Assembly: GCF_006716115.1 (NCBI RefSeq) | Contig: NZ_VFOO01000001.1 | Coordinates: 3,162,001-3,226,000 of the forward strand | Source: Subtercola boreus | Lineage (GTDB): Bacteria > Actinomycetota > Actinomycetes > Actinomycetales > Microbacteriaceae | Direction: 5' to 3' | DNA: 64,000 nt | Shown: in pieces, positions 18,061 to 26,562 of the stretch | How positions within the stretch are numbered: the stretch's first letter is position 1 | How the letters are laid out: each line of letters opens with the position of its first letter | Position numbers and translations under genes: made by a program | Notes under the pieces: model-generated | Databases searched by the model: none | What the model saw: only the letters and a program-made list of their open reading frames with translations | What the model was told of the DNA's origin: nothing

Positions 18061-18609
18061 GTGACGCACAAATACGAACTCATGGTCATCCTCGATCCAG
18101 AAATCGATGAGCGCACCGTGGCTCCGAGCCTCGACAAGTTCCTGAACGTCATCCGCAAGGATGGCGGCTCCGTCGACAACGTCGACATCTGGGGACGCCG
18201 TCGCCTGGCTTACGAGATCAACAAGAAGACCGAAGGTATCTACGCCGTCGTGAAGCTGACTGCAACGGCAGACTCCACCAAGGAGCTCGACCGCCAGCTG
18301 AAGCTGTCCGAAGCCGTCATGCGCACCAAGGTGCTGCGTGCCGAAGAGGCCATCGCCCAGGTCGCCGAAGCTGCGAAGCTCGCCGAGGCCAAGGCTGCCC
18401 GTGCTGCCGCGAACCCGAAGACCCCGTCGTCGGCTCCGTCTGCGTCGGCTCCCTCCGCGTCCTCGTCGTCGGCTCCCGCCGGCAAGTCCGCCGCACCTGC
18501 TGCCGCTCCGGCCGCTCGCGCTGCTGCTGCCGTCAAGGCCGCTTCGAGCAAGCCTGCCGCTGACGCGGCGCCGGCTGCTGCCCCTGCCGCTGCTGCAACC
18601 GCTGAGTAG
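18061..18609 (+). CDS. rpsF: 30S ribosomal protein S6 with long Ala/Pro-rich tail
   Basis: Small-subunit protein that pairs with S18. The first 95-100 residues are a normal S6 domain ([17 protein letters not shown], then [18 protein letters not shown]). The remaining roughly 80 residues are almost only Ala, Pro, Ser and Lys, making the protein 182 residues against the usual 95-130. The GTG start has a near-perfect AAAGGAGGT at 18046-18053. It is the first gene of the rpsF-ssb-rpsR-rplI operon. Confidence 0.95.
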   Translation: MTHKYELMVILDPEIDERTVAPSLDKFLNVIRKDGGSVDNVDIWGRRRLAYEINKKTEGIYAVVKLTATADSTKELDRQLKLSEAVMRTKVLRAEEAIAQVAEAAKLAEAKAARAAANPKTPSSAPSASAPSASSSSAPAGKSAAPAAAPAARAAAAVKAASSKPAADAAPAAAPAAAATAE

Positions 18610-18615
18610 TCGACA

Positions 18616-19137
18616 ATGGCTGGCGAAACCGTAATCACCGTGGTCGGCAACCTCACCGGCGACCCCGAGCTGCGTTACACGCAGAACGGGCTGGCGGTTG
18701 CCAACTTCACCATCGCTTCCACGCCGCGCACCTTCGACCGTGCGTCGAACGACTGGAAAGACGGCGAAGCACTGTTCCTTCGTGCAAGTGTCTGGCGTGA
18801 ATTCGCCGAGCACGTGGCCGGATCGCTGACGAAGGGTTCCCGTGTCGTCGCGACCGGTCGCCTCCGCCAGCGCTCCTACGAGACGAAAGAGGGCGAGAAG
18901 CGCACCTCCATCGAGCTCGAGGTCGACGAAATCGGTCCCAGCCTCCGTTATGCGACGGCCCAGGTCACCCGTGCCTCCTCCTCCGGCAACGCCGGTGGCG
19001 GTGGCGGCGGTCGTGGCCAGGTCGCCAGTGGCGGCGACGAGCCGTGGGCCGCAAGCGCGCCCGCTACGGCTACCTCCGGTGGCGGCGCTGATGTCTGGAA
19101 CACTCCGGGCAGCTACAGCGACGAAACCCCCTTCTAA
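18616..19137 (+). CDS. ssb: Single-stranded DNA-binding protein
   Basis: Tetrameric OB-fold protein that coats ssDNA in replication and repair. The 173-residue protein has an OB domain over about residues 1-110 ([41 protein letters not shown]). A Gly/Ala-rich linker follows, and the C-terminal acidic tip YSDETPF recruits partner proteins. It lies 6 bp after rpsF and ahead of rpsR, as in most bacteria. Confidence 0.96.
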   Translation: MAGETVITVVGNLTGDPELRYTQNGLAVANFTIASTPRTFDRASNDWKDGEALFLRASVWREFAEHVAGSLTKGSRVVATGRLRQRSYETKEGEKRTSIELEVDEIGPSLRYATAQVTRASSSGNAGGGGGGRGQVASGGDEPWAASAPATATSGGGADVWNTPGSYSDETPF

Positions 19138-19167
19138 ACTTCACCTTTTTCAGAAAGCAGACCAACC

Positions 19168-19431
19168 ATGGCTGGAAAGAGCAGCGGCGATCGCCGCAAG
19201 CCGATCCGCAAGGGTAAGGACGGCAAGAATGCCGCCCCCGCGAAGTCGATCCGCGTCGGCGTCATCGACTACAAAGACGTCAACACCCTTCGCAAGTTCA
19301 TCTCCGAGCGCGGAAAGATCCGTGCCCGTCGTATCACCGGCGTCTCCGTGCAGGAGCAGCGCCTCATCGCCCGTGCAGTCAAGAACGCCCGCGAGATGGC
19401 CCTGCTGCCGTACGCCGGCTCGGGCAGGTAG
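19168..19431 (+). CDS. rpsR: 30S ribosomal protein S18
   Basis: Binds 16S rRNA together with S6. The 87-residue protein shows the S18 core ([26 protein letters not shown], quoted only as [18 protein letters not shown]). No CXXC zinc motif is present, so this is the zinc-free form. It is preceded by AGAAAG and lies 9 bp before rplI. Confidence 0.97.
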   Translation: MAGKSSGDRRKPIRKGKDGKNAAPAKSIRVGVIDYKDVNTLRKFISERGKIRARRITGVSVQEQRLIARAVKNAREMALLPYAGSGR

Positions 19432-19440
19432 GAATCCACA

Positions 19441-19893
19441 ATGTCGAAACTCATTCTCACGCACGAGGTCTCCGGCCTCGGTTCAGCAGGTGATGTGGTC
19501 GAGGTCAAGAACGGCTTCGCACGCAACTACCTGATCCCCCAGGGCTTCGCGGTGACGTGGAGCCGCGGTGGCGAGAAGCAGATCGAATCGATCAAGGCTG
19601 CCCGCTCCGCACGTGAACTCAAGACCATCGAAGAGGCCCAGCACCTCAAGCAGGTTCTCGAGAACAACGTCGTCAAGCTGTCCGTCAAGGCCGGCAAGGA
19701 AGGGCGCCTGTTCGGGTCCATCAAGACGAGCGCGATCGCCGACGCGGTGGCTGCTGCCGGCTTCGGATCGATTGATCGCCGCAAGGTCGAGATCACCTCG
19801 CCGATCAAGGCCACGGGCACCCACGAGGCTTCCATTCGCCTCCGTGACGACCTGAGCGCGACCATCACCATCCAGGTCGTGGCTGCAAAATAA
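19441..19893 (+). CDS. rplI: 50S ribosomal protein L9
   Basis: Elongated large-subunit protein. The 150-residue product has the N-terminal signature [20 protein letters not shown]-type loop and [12 protein letters not shown], a long connecting helix and the C-terminal domain. It is the last gene of the operon and is followed within 8 bases by a strong terminator. Confidence 0.97.
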   Translation: MSKLILTHEVSGLGSAGDVVEVKNGFARNYLIPQGFAVTWSRGGEKQIESIKAARSARELKTIEEAQHLKQVLENNVVKLSVKAGKEGRLFGSIKTSAIADAVAAAGFGSIDRRKVEITSPIKATGTHEASIRLRDDLSATITIQVVAAK

Positions 19894-19901
19894 GCTGTAA
19901 C

Positions 19902-19948
19902 CCAAAGGAGGGAGTCGCTGGAATGCGACTCCCTCCTTTGGCGTTTTT
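19902..19948 (+). terminator. Intrinsic terminator after rplI
   Basis: A perfect 17-bp stem (CCAAAGGAGGGAGTCGC and its complement) with a 6-base loop is followed by CGTTTTTG. It separates the ribosomal operon from dnaB. The left arm contains an AAAGGAGG sequence, like a strong ribosome binding site, buried in the stem. Confidence 0.95.
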
Positions 19949-19958
19949 GTCAAGTGTT

Positions 19959-20155
19959 TTGTACACAGGGCGTGTCGCAATCTCAACGTTCAACCGTGTG
20001 TTCAGACATCCGTCAGTCCACAGGTAGGGGAAAGACAAAATGGCTGGTCAAGAGGCTGTTGCCAAGAAAAATTAGTTTGTTGTACACAGCCGATTCCACA
20101 GGTTGTGCACAAGACGCGCCGTGTTTCCCGTCTTAATTCCACAGAGTTGTGCACA
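19959..20155 (+). promoter_or_regulatory. Row of DnaA-box-like nonamers before dnaB
   Basis: This fills most of the 380-bp gap between rplI and dnaB. Four TTGTNCACA nonamers (19959 and 20080 with A; 20103 and 20147 with G) and three NNTCCACA-type nonamers (20014, 20092, 20135) all lie on the plus strand. The actinobacterial DnaA box is TTGTCCACA, so the first class differs by one base. The stretch is more AT-rich than its surroundings. DnaA binding, perhaps controlling dnaB or titrating DnaA, is inference. Confidence 0.55.
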
Positions 20156-20273
20156 GGACGATTTGTGCCGGGTTCCGAAGGCTTCCTAGTCTTGGCCCGC
20201 AGCTCTCGCGTGTCATGTCGCCCGGATGTCAGACGGTGACGGTAAGCCTGAGACCACGAGAAGAGGAGTCCCG

Positions 20274-21650
20274 GTGTCGATAGCGCATCTCGGCCTGACC
20301 GGCGAAACGCGGTCGATCGGCGAGACCCGGGGCCACGAGCGCACTCCCCCGCACGACCTGCTCGCGGAGCAGAGTGCCCTCGGCGGAATGCTGCTCAGCA
20401 AAGACGCGGTCGCAGACGTCGTCGAAGTCGTCCGCGGTGCGGACTTCTACATTCCGAAGCACGAGTTCGTGTTCGACGCGATCCTGAACCTGTACTCGCA
20501 CGGCGAGCCCACCGACGTCATCGCGGTGACCGACGAGCTGACGAAGTCGGGCGACCTCACCCGTGCGGGCGGGGCAGAGTACCTGCACACGCTCACGAGC
20601 CTCGTGCCGACCGCGGCGAACGCGGGGTACTACGCATCCATCGTCGCCGAGAAGGCGATCCTCCGGCGCCTCGTGGAGGCCGGTACGCGCATCGTGCAGA
20701 TGGGCTACGCCAGCGAGGGCGAAGTGATGGACCTGGTGAACAACGCCCAGGCCGAGATCTACGCGGTCAACGGCAACACCGAGACCGAGGACTACGTTCC
20801 CCTGACGACCGCCGTGAACGCGGCCATCGACGAGATCGAGGCGGCCAAGGGTCGCGAGGGCCAGATGACGGGCGTGCCCACCGGCTTCGCCGAACTCGAC
20901 ATGCTGACCAACGGCCTGCACCCCGGGCAGCTCATCATCGTCGCTGCCCGCCCCGCGCTCGGAAAGTCGACGCTCGCCCTCGACTTCGCGCGCGCGGCAT
21001 CCATCAAACACGACATGCCCTCCATCTTCTTCTCGCTCGAGATGGGGCGGAGTGAGATCGCGATGCGACTGCTCTCCGCCGAGTCATCCATTCCCCTGCA
21101 GAACATGCGAAAGGGAACGGTCGAGAGCAACGACTGGACCAAGATCGCGGCCACCCGCGGGCGCATCAACGACTCGCCGCTCTACATCGACGACAGCCCC
21201 AACATGACGCTCGTCGAGATCCGGGCCAAGTGCCGGCGCCTGAAGCAGCGTGTGGGCCTCAAGATGGTCATCATCGACTACCTGCAGCTGATGACGTCGG
21301 GCAAGCGCGTCGAATCGCGTCAGCAGGAGGTCAGTGAGTTCTCCCGGGCCCTCAAGCTGATGGCCAAGGAACTCCAGGTGCCGGTCATCGCCCTGTCCCA
21401 GCTGAACCGTGGCCCCGAGCAGCGCGCCGACAAGAAGCCCGCCCTCTCCGACCTCCGTGAGTCGGGCTCCCTCGAGCAGGACGCGGACATGGTCATCCTG
21501 CTGCACCGTGAGAGCGCCTACGAGAAAGACAACCCGCGCGCCGGCGAGGCCGACCTCATCGTGGCCAAGCACCGAAACGGGCCCACCGCCACGGTCACCG
21601 TCGGCTTCCACGGCCACTTCTCGCGCTTCGCGGACATGCCGCACGCCTGA
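20274..21650 (+). CDS. dnaB: Replicative DNA helicase DnaB
   Basis: Hexameric 5'-3' helicase of the replication fork. I chose the GTG at 20274 (458 residues) because AGAGGAG sits 6 bases upstream; an in-frame ATG at 20226 has no clear site. The N-terminal domain begins DLLAEQSALGGMLLS. The RecA-like domain has Walker A PALGKSTLALD, the SLEMGRSEIAMRLL helix, Walker B VIIDYLQLM and ALSQLNRGPE. No intein interrupts it. It is transcribed away from the origin, in line with fork movement. Confidence 0.96.
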   Translation: MSIAHLGLTGETRSIGETRGHERTPPHDLLAEQSALGGMLLSKDAVADVVEVVRGADFYIPKHEFVFDAILNLYSHGEPTDVIAVTDELTKSGDLTRAGGAEYLHTLTSLVPTAANAGYYASIVAEKAILRRLVEAGTRIVQMGYASEGEVMDLVNNAQAEIYAVNGNTETEDYVPLTTAVNAAIDEIEAAKGREGQMTGVPTGFAELDMLTNGLHPGQLIIVAARPALGKSTLALDFARAASIKHDMPSIFFSLEMGRSEIAMRLLSAESSIPLQNMRKGTVESNDWTKIAATRGRINDSPLYIDDSPNMTLVEIRAKCRRLKQRVGLKMVIIDYLQLMTSGKRVESRQQEVSEFSRALKLMAKELQVPVIALSQLNRGPEQRADKKPALSDLRESGSLEQDADMVILLHRESAYEKDNPRAGEADLIVAKHRNGPTATVTVGFHGHFSRFADMPHA

Positions 21651-21734
21651 CGCGGGCCGGGTGGGCGGGCGGGGAGCTCACAGGCCGCGCGCAATACAAT
21701 GGAGGGTCAACACTTCGAGAAGAGGCCATTTCAG

Positions 21735-22382
21735 GTGAGCAGCCAGGCAGCACGCGCGGAAGGTCGATCGCCCTACTGGGGCGTACCGGTCGCCCGGGCC
21801 ATCCCTGCGCTCGTCGTGGGAGTGTTCCTCGCCTTCAGCCTCAACCACTCAGCGCAGGTGGGACTGTTCGTGTTCGGTTCCTACGCGGTGGTCTCCGGCG
21901 TGCTAGTACTGGTGCTCTCGCCGCGACAGGTGGCCGTGCGGGTCACCCGCCGGCTCTTTGTCGCGCAGGGTGTCGTCGGCATCGTGGTCGGCGTGCTCGC
22001 GCTGGTGTTCAACCAGGGCGGGGTCCCGTACTTCCTCTACCTCGTCACGCTCTTCGCGGCGCTCACCGGTTTCCTGGAGCTCTATGCGGGGCTCCGCAGC
22101 CGGCCGCGCCGCGCGGTCGTCGACCGGGGTGCGGCGGGTGGCGCGCCCGATGAGCGCGCGACCGATGCGCTCGCCTCGAAGGACTGGCTGGCCGTCGGCG
22201 GGTTCACTGCCGTGCTCGCGCTCGTGTTCCTGGTGCTCCCGCTCGACGTCGTGACCGCTGTCGGGCTGTTCGGCGGGTACGCCGTCATCCTCGCCATCTT
22301 CCTCGTGATCGGTGGGTTGTCCCTCCGCTGGGGACACCAGGTCGATCACACTGCTCCGCTGAACCAGGAAACGACCTCGTGA
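21735..22382 (+). CDS. DUF308/HdeD-like membrane protein
   Basis: Integral membrane protein of 215 residues with about six hydrophobic helices arranged as repeated hairpins, resembling the DUF308/HdeD family; the function is unknown. The GTG at 21735 is preferred, with GAGAAGAGG 10 bases upstream. An in-frame ATG at 21699 overlaps a TACAAT hexamer (21695-21700) that looks like the -10 element. The stop overlaps the start of the next small membrane gene. Confidence 0.7.
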   Translation: MSSQAARAEGRSPYWGVPVARAIPALVVGVFLAFSLNHSAQVGLFVFGSYAVVSGVLVLVLSPRQVAVRVTRRLFVAQGVVGIVVGVLALVFNQGGVPYFLYLVTLFAALTGFLELYAGLRSRPRRAVVDRGAAGGAPDERATDALASKDWLAVGGFTAVLALVFLVLPLDVVTAVGLFGGYAVILAIFLVIGGLSLRWGHQVDHTAPLNQETTS

Positions 22383-22681
22383 CTTCTGAAGATCCGAAAC
22401 CGCCCACCCGCCGCGAGATCCTGAAGCCGGTCGAGTTGGTGCTGCTGTCTGCGGGCCTCGCCGTCTTCGTGGGCGTGACCGTGCTGCTGGCGACGCGCCA
22501 ACCGCTGCTGGCCGTGGTCTTCTTCGGCATCGCGTTCATCGTCTCCCTGGTGGTGATCGCGATGTTCACGCTGACGTTCAAGCCGAACGCCGCCGAGCAG
22601 CAGGAGCTGCAGGGCGAAGACGAGGCCGGCGCCGGTGGCGTGGCCGGTCCCTACCTCGGCCCGGGGCCGAAGGGTCACTGA
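22379..22681 (+). CDS. Small two-helix membrane protein
   Basis: Unrecognised 100-residue protein with a basic N-terminus, two adjacent hydrophobic helices (VELVLLSAGLAVFVGVTVLL and LLAVVFFGIAFIVSLVVIAM) and a polar, acidic, Gly-rich tail. Its GTG overlaps the stop of the DUF308-like gene (GTGA), so the two are translated together and probably act together. No catalytic motif is visible. Confidence 0.65.
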   Translation: MTSEDPKPPTRREILKPVELVLLSAGLAVFVGVTVLLATRQPLLAVVFFGIAFIVSLVVIAMFTLTFKPNAAEQQELQGEDEAGAGGVAGPYLGPGPKGH

Positions 22682-22733
22682 CCGAGCGAATCGGCGGAGC
22701 TGGGCCGACACGACGGCGTGGACAGACGCGTGC

Positions 22734-22762
22734 CGCCTGAAGTTCGCCCGTTCGTTCAGGCG
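22734..22762. terminator. Possible terminator between convergent genes
   Basis: CGCCTGAA and TTCAGGCG form an 8-bp stem around a 13-base loop in the 74-bp gap and overlap the purB stop. There is no T-run, so it may be a processing structure rather than a terminator. Confidence 0.35.
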
Positions 22763-24138
22763 CCGAGGTAGTCGACCAGTTCGCTCGACAGACCGACGTA
22801 GGTCGCCGGAGTCAGGGCGACGAGACGGGCCTTAGCCTCCGCACCGATGTCGAGGCCGGAGACGAACGCCACGAGTTCGGCCTGCCCGATCCGCTTGCCG
22901 CGGGTGAGGTCCTTCAGCAGGGCGTAGGGGTCGGTGATCGAGCTGCGACCGGCCGCGATCTCGGCGCGCACGACAGTCTGGATCGCCTCACCCAGCACCT
23001 CCCAGTTGCCGTCGAGGTCTGCGGCGAGCAGGTCGGCGTTCAAGGAGATCTGGCCGAGGCCGCCGAGGATGTTGTCGAGCGCGAGCAGAGAGTGGCCGAG
23101 CGCGACGCCGACGTTCCGTTGCGTGCTGGAGTCGGTGAGGTCGCGCTGCAGGCGTGAGGTCACGAGGGTCTGGCTGAGGGAGTCGAGCAGCGCGCTCGAG
23201 AGCTCGAGGTTCGCTTCGGCGTTCTCGAACCGGATCGGGTTGATCTTGTGCGGCATCGTGGACGATCCCGTCGCACCTGCCACCGGGATCTGGGTGAAGT
23301 AGCCGAGGGAGATGTACGTCCAGACGTCGGTGCACAGGTTGTGCAGCACCCGGTTGGCGTGTGCGACGCGCTGGTAGAGCTCGGCCTGCCAGTCGTGCGA
23401 TTCGATCTGGGTGGTGAGCGGGTTCCAGGTGAGTCCGAGCGAGGTGACGAACTCTTCGGAGACGTGCGGCCAGTCTGTCGACTCCGACGCCGCGAGGTGC
23501 GCGGCGAACGTTCCGGTCGCCCCGCTGAACTTCGCGAGGTACTCGGTCTGTTCGAGCTGGCGGATGATGCGTTCCAGTCGGTAGACGAACACCGCCAGCT
23601 CTTTGCCCATCGTCGTGGGGGTCGCGGGCTGGCCGTGGGTGCGCGCGAGCATCGGCACGGCACGGTGCTCGAAGGCCTGGCGCCGGAGCTCGGCGACGAC
23701 GCGGCGGAGGGCGGGCATCCAGACCCCGGTGACCGCCTCGCGGATGGTGAGCGCGTAGGAGAGGTTGTTGATGTCCTCGCTGGTGCAGGCGAAGTGGGTG
23801 AGTTCTTCGACGGCGGTCAGGCCGAGCTGCTCGAGCTTGTTGCGCACGAGATATTCGACCGCTTTGACGTCGTGGCGGGTGACGGCTTCGAGTTCGGCCA
23901 GTTCGTCGATCTCGGGCTGGCCGAACGAGGTGACGAGGTCGCGGAGGGCACGGCGCTGGTCTTCGTCGAGCCTGGATGACCCGAAGAACTCATGGTCGGT
24001 GAGGTAGAGCAGCCATTCGACCTCGACTTCGACGCGGGCACGGTTGAGGCCCGCTTCGGAGAGGTACTCGCCGAGACCGGAGACGGCTTGGCGGTAGCGC
24101 CCGTCGAGGGGGCTGAGGGGCTGGAGGGGAAGCGTCAT
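22756..24138 (-). CDS. purB: Adenylosuccinate lyase
   Basis: Cleaves SAICAR and adenylosuccinate in purine synthesis. The 460-residue protein carries the fumarase/aspartase signature GSSTMPHKINP, the TRTHGQPATPTTMG-like loop (ARTHGQPATPTTMGKE) and the N-terminal LSPLDGRYR. The length is typical of the E. coli-type enzyme. Its ATG overlaps the stop of the phosphatase gene upstream (ATGA), so they share a transcript. Confidence 0.96.
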   Translation of the reverse strand: MTLPLQPLSPLDGRYRQAVSGLGEYLSEAGLNRARVEVEVEWLLYLTDHEFFGSSRLDEDQRRALRDLVTSFGQPEIDELAELEAVTRHDVKAVEYLVRNKLEQLGLTAVEELTHFACTSEDINNLSYALTIREAVTGVWMPALRRVVAELRRQAFEHRAVPMLARTHGQPATPTTMGKELAVFVYRLERIIRQLEQTEYLAKFSGATGTFAAHLAASESTDWPHVSEEFVTSLGLTWNPLTTQIESHDWQAELYQRVAHANRVLHNLCTDVWTYISLGYFTQIPVAGATGSSTMPHKINPIRFENAEANLELSSALLDSLSQTLVTSRLQRDLTDSSTQRNVGVALGHSLLALDNILGGLGQISLNADLLAADLDGNWEVLGEAIQTVVRAEIAAGRSSITDPYALLKDLTRGKRIGQAELVAFVSGLDIGAEAKARLVALTPATYVGLSSELVDYLGA

Positions 24139-24734
24139 GTTCTAGGCTCCGGGGAGGGCTGGGGCCGCGTCGGCGGCAGGGGTGGGCGTGGGGGCGTCGC
24201 AGGCATGGGCGAGTGGTGGGTGTGCCGGAGCGCCGGCTCGAGCTGGGCGAACAGCGCGCGGCAGGAACGCTCGATCGTGACGAGCACCTCGTCGAACAGC
24301 GCCGCGGTGGAATAGTACGGATCGGGCACATCGAGCTGGCCGCCCGCGTCGGGGTCGAAGCTCGCGAGCAGCCTGACCTTCGAGCGGTCGGCGTCGTTGT
24401 CGGCCCAGTCCTTCACGACGCGCTCGTGGCTGCGGTCGAGCACCACGACGAGGTCGAGGCTGTCGAACCAGGCCGGGTCGAACTGGCGGGCCCGGTGCGC
24501 CTGCCCGTCGTAGCCGCGCTGGGCGAGGGAGACCAGCGTGCGGGGGTCGGCCTGCTCGCCGACGTGCCAGTCGCCGGTTCCGGCCGAGGTGACGGCGATC
24601 CGATCATCCAGGCCGCCTTTTCGCACCAGCTCCCGCAGCACGACTTCGGCCATCGGGGAGCGGCAGATGTTGCCGGTGCAGACCATGCAGACGCGGAACA
24701 CGCCGTCGGCGGGCGGTGTGGTGTCGGCGGGCAT
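24135..24734 (-). CDS. Low-molecular-weight protein-tyrosine phosphatase
   Basis: Cysteine phosphatase of the LMW-PTP/arsenate-reductase fold. The P-loop CTGNICRS is at about residues 20-27 and the general acid Asp is in VPDPYYS. The C-terminus continues with about 30 Pro/Arg-rich residues beyond the catalytic domain, overlapping into purB. GACAAT lies exactly 6 bases before the ATG, consistent with a leaderless mRNA. Substrates are unknown; family members act on tyrosine-phosphorylated proteins, often in polysaccharide control. Confidence 0.9.
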   Translation of the reverse strand: MPADTTPPADGVFRVCMVCTGNICRSPMAEVVLRELVRKGGLDDRIAVTSAGTGDWHVGEQADPRTLVSLAQRGYDGQAHRARQFDPAWFDSLDLVVVLDRSHERVVKDWADNDADRSKVRLLASFDPDAGGQLDVPDPYYSTAALFDEVLVTIERSCRALFAQLEPALRHTHHSPMPATPPRPPLPPTRPQPSPEPRT

Positions 24735-24777
24735 GAGTCCATTGTCTCAGCCGCCGGGCAGTGCCGAGGGCGGATCT

Positions 24778-24805
24778 GCCTGAGCCGGTGGAACAGGGCT
24801 CAGGC
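24778..24805. terminator. Hairpin at the end of the holin-like gene
   Basis: A perfect 9-bp stem (GCCTGAGCC/GGCTCAGGC) with a 10-base loop overlaps the stop codon of the minus-strand membrane gene. It lacks a T-run, so termination is only possible, not shown. Confidence 0.4.
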
Positions 24806-25210
24806 GCGAGCGCCCTGACGCCCCACGCGGAAGATCGCCTTCAGGATCGCACCGATGATGGCGGAGAGCACCGCGAGCACCAGGGCACCGAGTACGGCCC
24901 ACCAGAACCCGTCGACCTCGAGGCCGAAACCGAAGAGGCTCGTGATCCAGCCGGCGAGCAGCAGCAGCACCGCGTTCACGACCAGGGAGATGAGGCCGAG
25001 GCTGAGGATGTAGAGCGGGAACGCCACCACCCTGATCGCCGTGCCGATGACCCCGTTCACGATGCCGAAGATCAGCGCCACGAAGAGATACGAGACGATC
25101 GCGGCGAACACGCCGGTGTCGTAGGCGACCAGGTTCACGCCCCCGACGATCTGCACGGTGGCCCAGAGGGCGATGGCGTTCGCCACAAGGGAGACAAGGA
25201 ATCTGCGCAT
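24800..25210 (-). CDS. Phage holin family IV-like small membrane protein
   Basis: Membrane protein of 136 residues with four hydrophobic helices (for example LFVALIFGIVNGVIGTAIRV and LGLISLVVNAVLLLLAG), fitting the 4-TM superfamily IV holin-like family that is widespread in actinobacterial chromosomes. No phage genes surround it, so lysis is not implied. I chose the ATG at 25210 because a GATAGT hexamer lies 7 bases upstream; the GTG at 25219 falls inside it. Confidence 0.8.
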   Translation of the reverse strand: MRRFLVSLVANAIALWATVQIVGGVNLVAYDTGVFAAIVSYLFVALIFGIVNGVIGTAIRVVAFPLYILSLGLISLVVNAVLLLLAGWITSLFGFGLEVDGFWWAVLGALVLAVLSAIIGAILKAIFRVGRQGARA

Positions 25211-25227
25211 GCCCCCCACTATCCCAG

Positions 25228-26562
25228 CTATTGCCGGGAGGGGGAAGCCGGGGGTGTCTGCCCGGTCAGGAAGTCGTAGGCCCGCCGGCGTCCGGGTTCG
25301 GCTCTCAGGGCTTCGCCGAGACTCTGGGCGCGGGCCGCGACAGTGCCGGCCCCGCCTTCCTCCAGGAGGTGGATGCTCGCCTCGCGCAACTCGCTGACGG
25401 TGGCGGTGTTCGGGGCGAGGGCGATCCCGACGCCCGCGTCGACGACTCCGGCAGCACCTGCGAACTGGTCGGTGGAGAAGGGCAGCACGAGCTGCGGCAC
25501 GCCCGCGGTCGCCGCCTCGGTGACGCTGTTGTTGCCGCCGTGGGTGACGATCAGGGCGGCGCCCTCGAGCAGGGTGACCTGGGGCAGGAAGCCGCGCACG
25601 AGCCAGTCCGCCGGGGCGTCGGCGAAGGCCGCGGGGTCGGACGAGCCCGTGGCGAGGGCGACCCGCACGTCGAGGGGCCGGAGGGCATCCGCGACCCGGC
25701 GGAGCACGTCAGAGCGCACTGAGAGGAAGCTGCCGAAGCTGACGTAGACGACCCGCTTGGCGCTCGCAGCGAGCCAGGCCTCCACTTCGGGGTCGGCTGG
25801 CTCTGTGCGCACCGCGGAGCCGAGGAAGACATGCGTCGGAAGGGTTGCTGTGCGGGCCGGCGGATGAAGCGCCTCGGGGTAGTTCAGCATCAGCAGGGTG
25901 CCGTGCTCGGCGAACGCGTCTTCCGAGGGCCGAGCATCCGGGTTCAGGATCGCGAGTGCGGCGTTCCATTCGGCTGTGAAACTGTCTCGCACGCTCTCGT
26001 TCAGGGCGCGGAGCGCCTCGAGATCATTCTGCGGCGGTTCGAAGGCCGCCGGCCAGAACGGTGGATGCCCGTAGACCTCGGTACCGATGGGAAGGGCGCT
26101 CGGATGCCCGAGGACCACGTCTCCGTAGGGGATGCCCGCGGAGTCGAGCCCGAGCCGCGCGCCGAACGCGAGGTGGTCGACGAGGATCTGGTCGGGGTGC
26201 GTCCTCTCCACCACAGCGAGCACTTCGCGCGCCTTCTCCACAGGTTCGTAGAGCAGGTCACTGCTGCGTGCCTCGGCCTGGAATCGTAGGGTCTCGACCA
26301 TCCCGGCACGGGTGGCGTCGAAGAAGCCCCGCAGGGCGTCGTCCTCGCCCGCCGGCTGGTCTTCCGCGCGAATGACCCCGGGGTTGGAGCCCCGGCCCAA
26401 TTGGAGGTTGACCCGTGAGAACCCGAAGTCGGCGACGATGGAGGCGGTGGCCGGGCCCGTCGCAACGATCACCTCCTCGCCGCGTTCCTGCCAGGCTGTG
26501 GCGAGAGTGGCGAGTGGCAGAAGGTGTGAGGCGTAGTCGGGGCTGATGACGAGCAGGGTCAC
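25228..26562 (-). CDS. GT1-family glycosyltransferase (UGT/macrolide-GT type)
   Basis: GT-B glycosyltransferase of 444 residues. The C-terminal donor-binding motif THGGNNSVTEAATAGVPQLVLPF-like (quoted part THGGNNSVTEAA) is diagnostic of the GT1 family, as in enzymes that decorate lipids, macrolides or carotenoids. The N-terminal half, which sets the acceptor, gives no clue. Its GTG overlaps the stop of the HEAT-GT4 gene (GTGA), so the two transferases are translationally coupled and probably act on one product. Confidence 0.85.
   Translation of the reverse strand: MTLLVISPDYASHLLPLATLATAWQERGEEVIVATGPATASIVADFGFSRVNLQLGRGSNPGVIRAEDQPAGEDDALRGFFDATRAGMVETLRFQAEARSSDLLYEPVEKAREVLAVVERTHPDQILVDHLAFGARLGLDSAGIPYGDVVLGHPSALPIGTEVYGHPPFWPAAFEPPQNDLEALRALNESVRDSFTAEWNAALAILNPDARPSEDAFAEHGTLLMLNYPEALHPPARTATLPTHVFLGSAVRTEPADPEVEAWLAASAKRVVYVSFGSFLSVRSDVLRRVADALRPLDVRVALATGSSDPAAFADAPADWLVRGFLPQVTLLEGAALIVTHGGNNSVTEAATAGVPQLVLPFSTDQFAGAAGVVDAGVGIALAPNTATVSELREASIHLLEEGGAGTVAARAQSLGEALRAEPGRRRAYDFLTGQTPPASPSRQ

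Noticed and set aside
24800-25210. Holin-like gene as evidence of a prophage
   Set aside because: No other phage genes nearby; the family is common in actinobacterial chromosomes.
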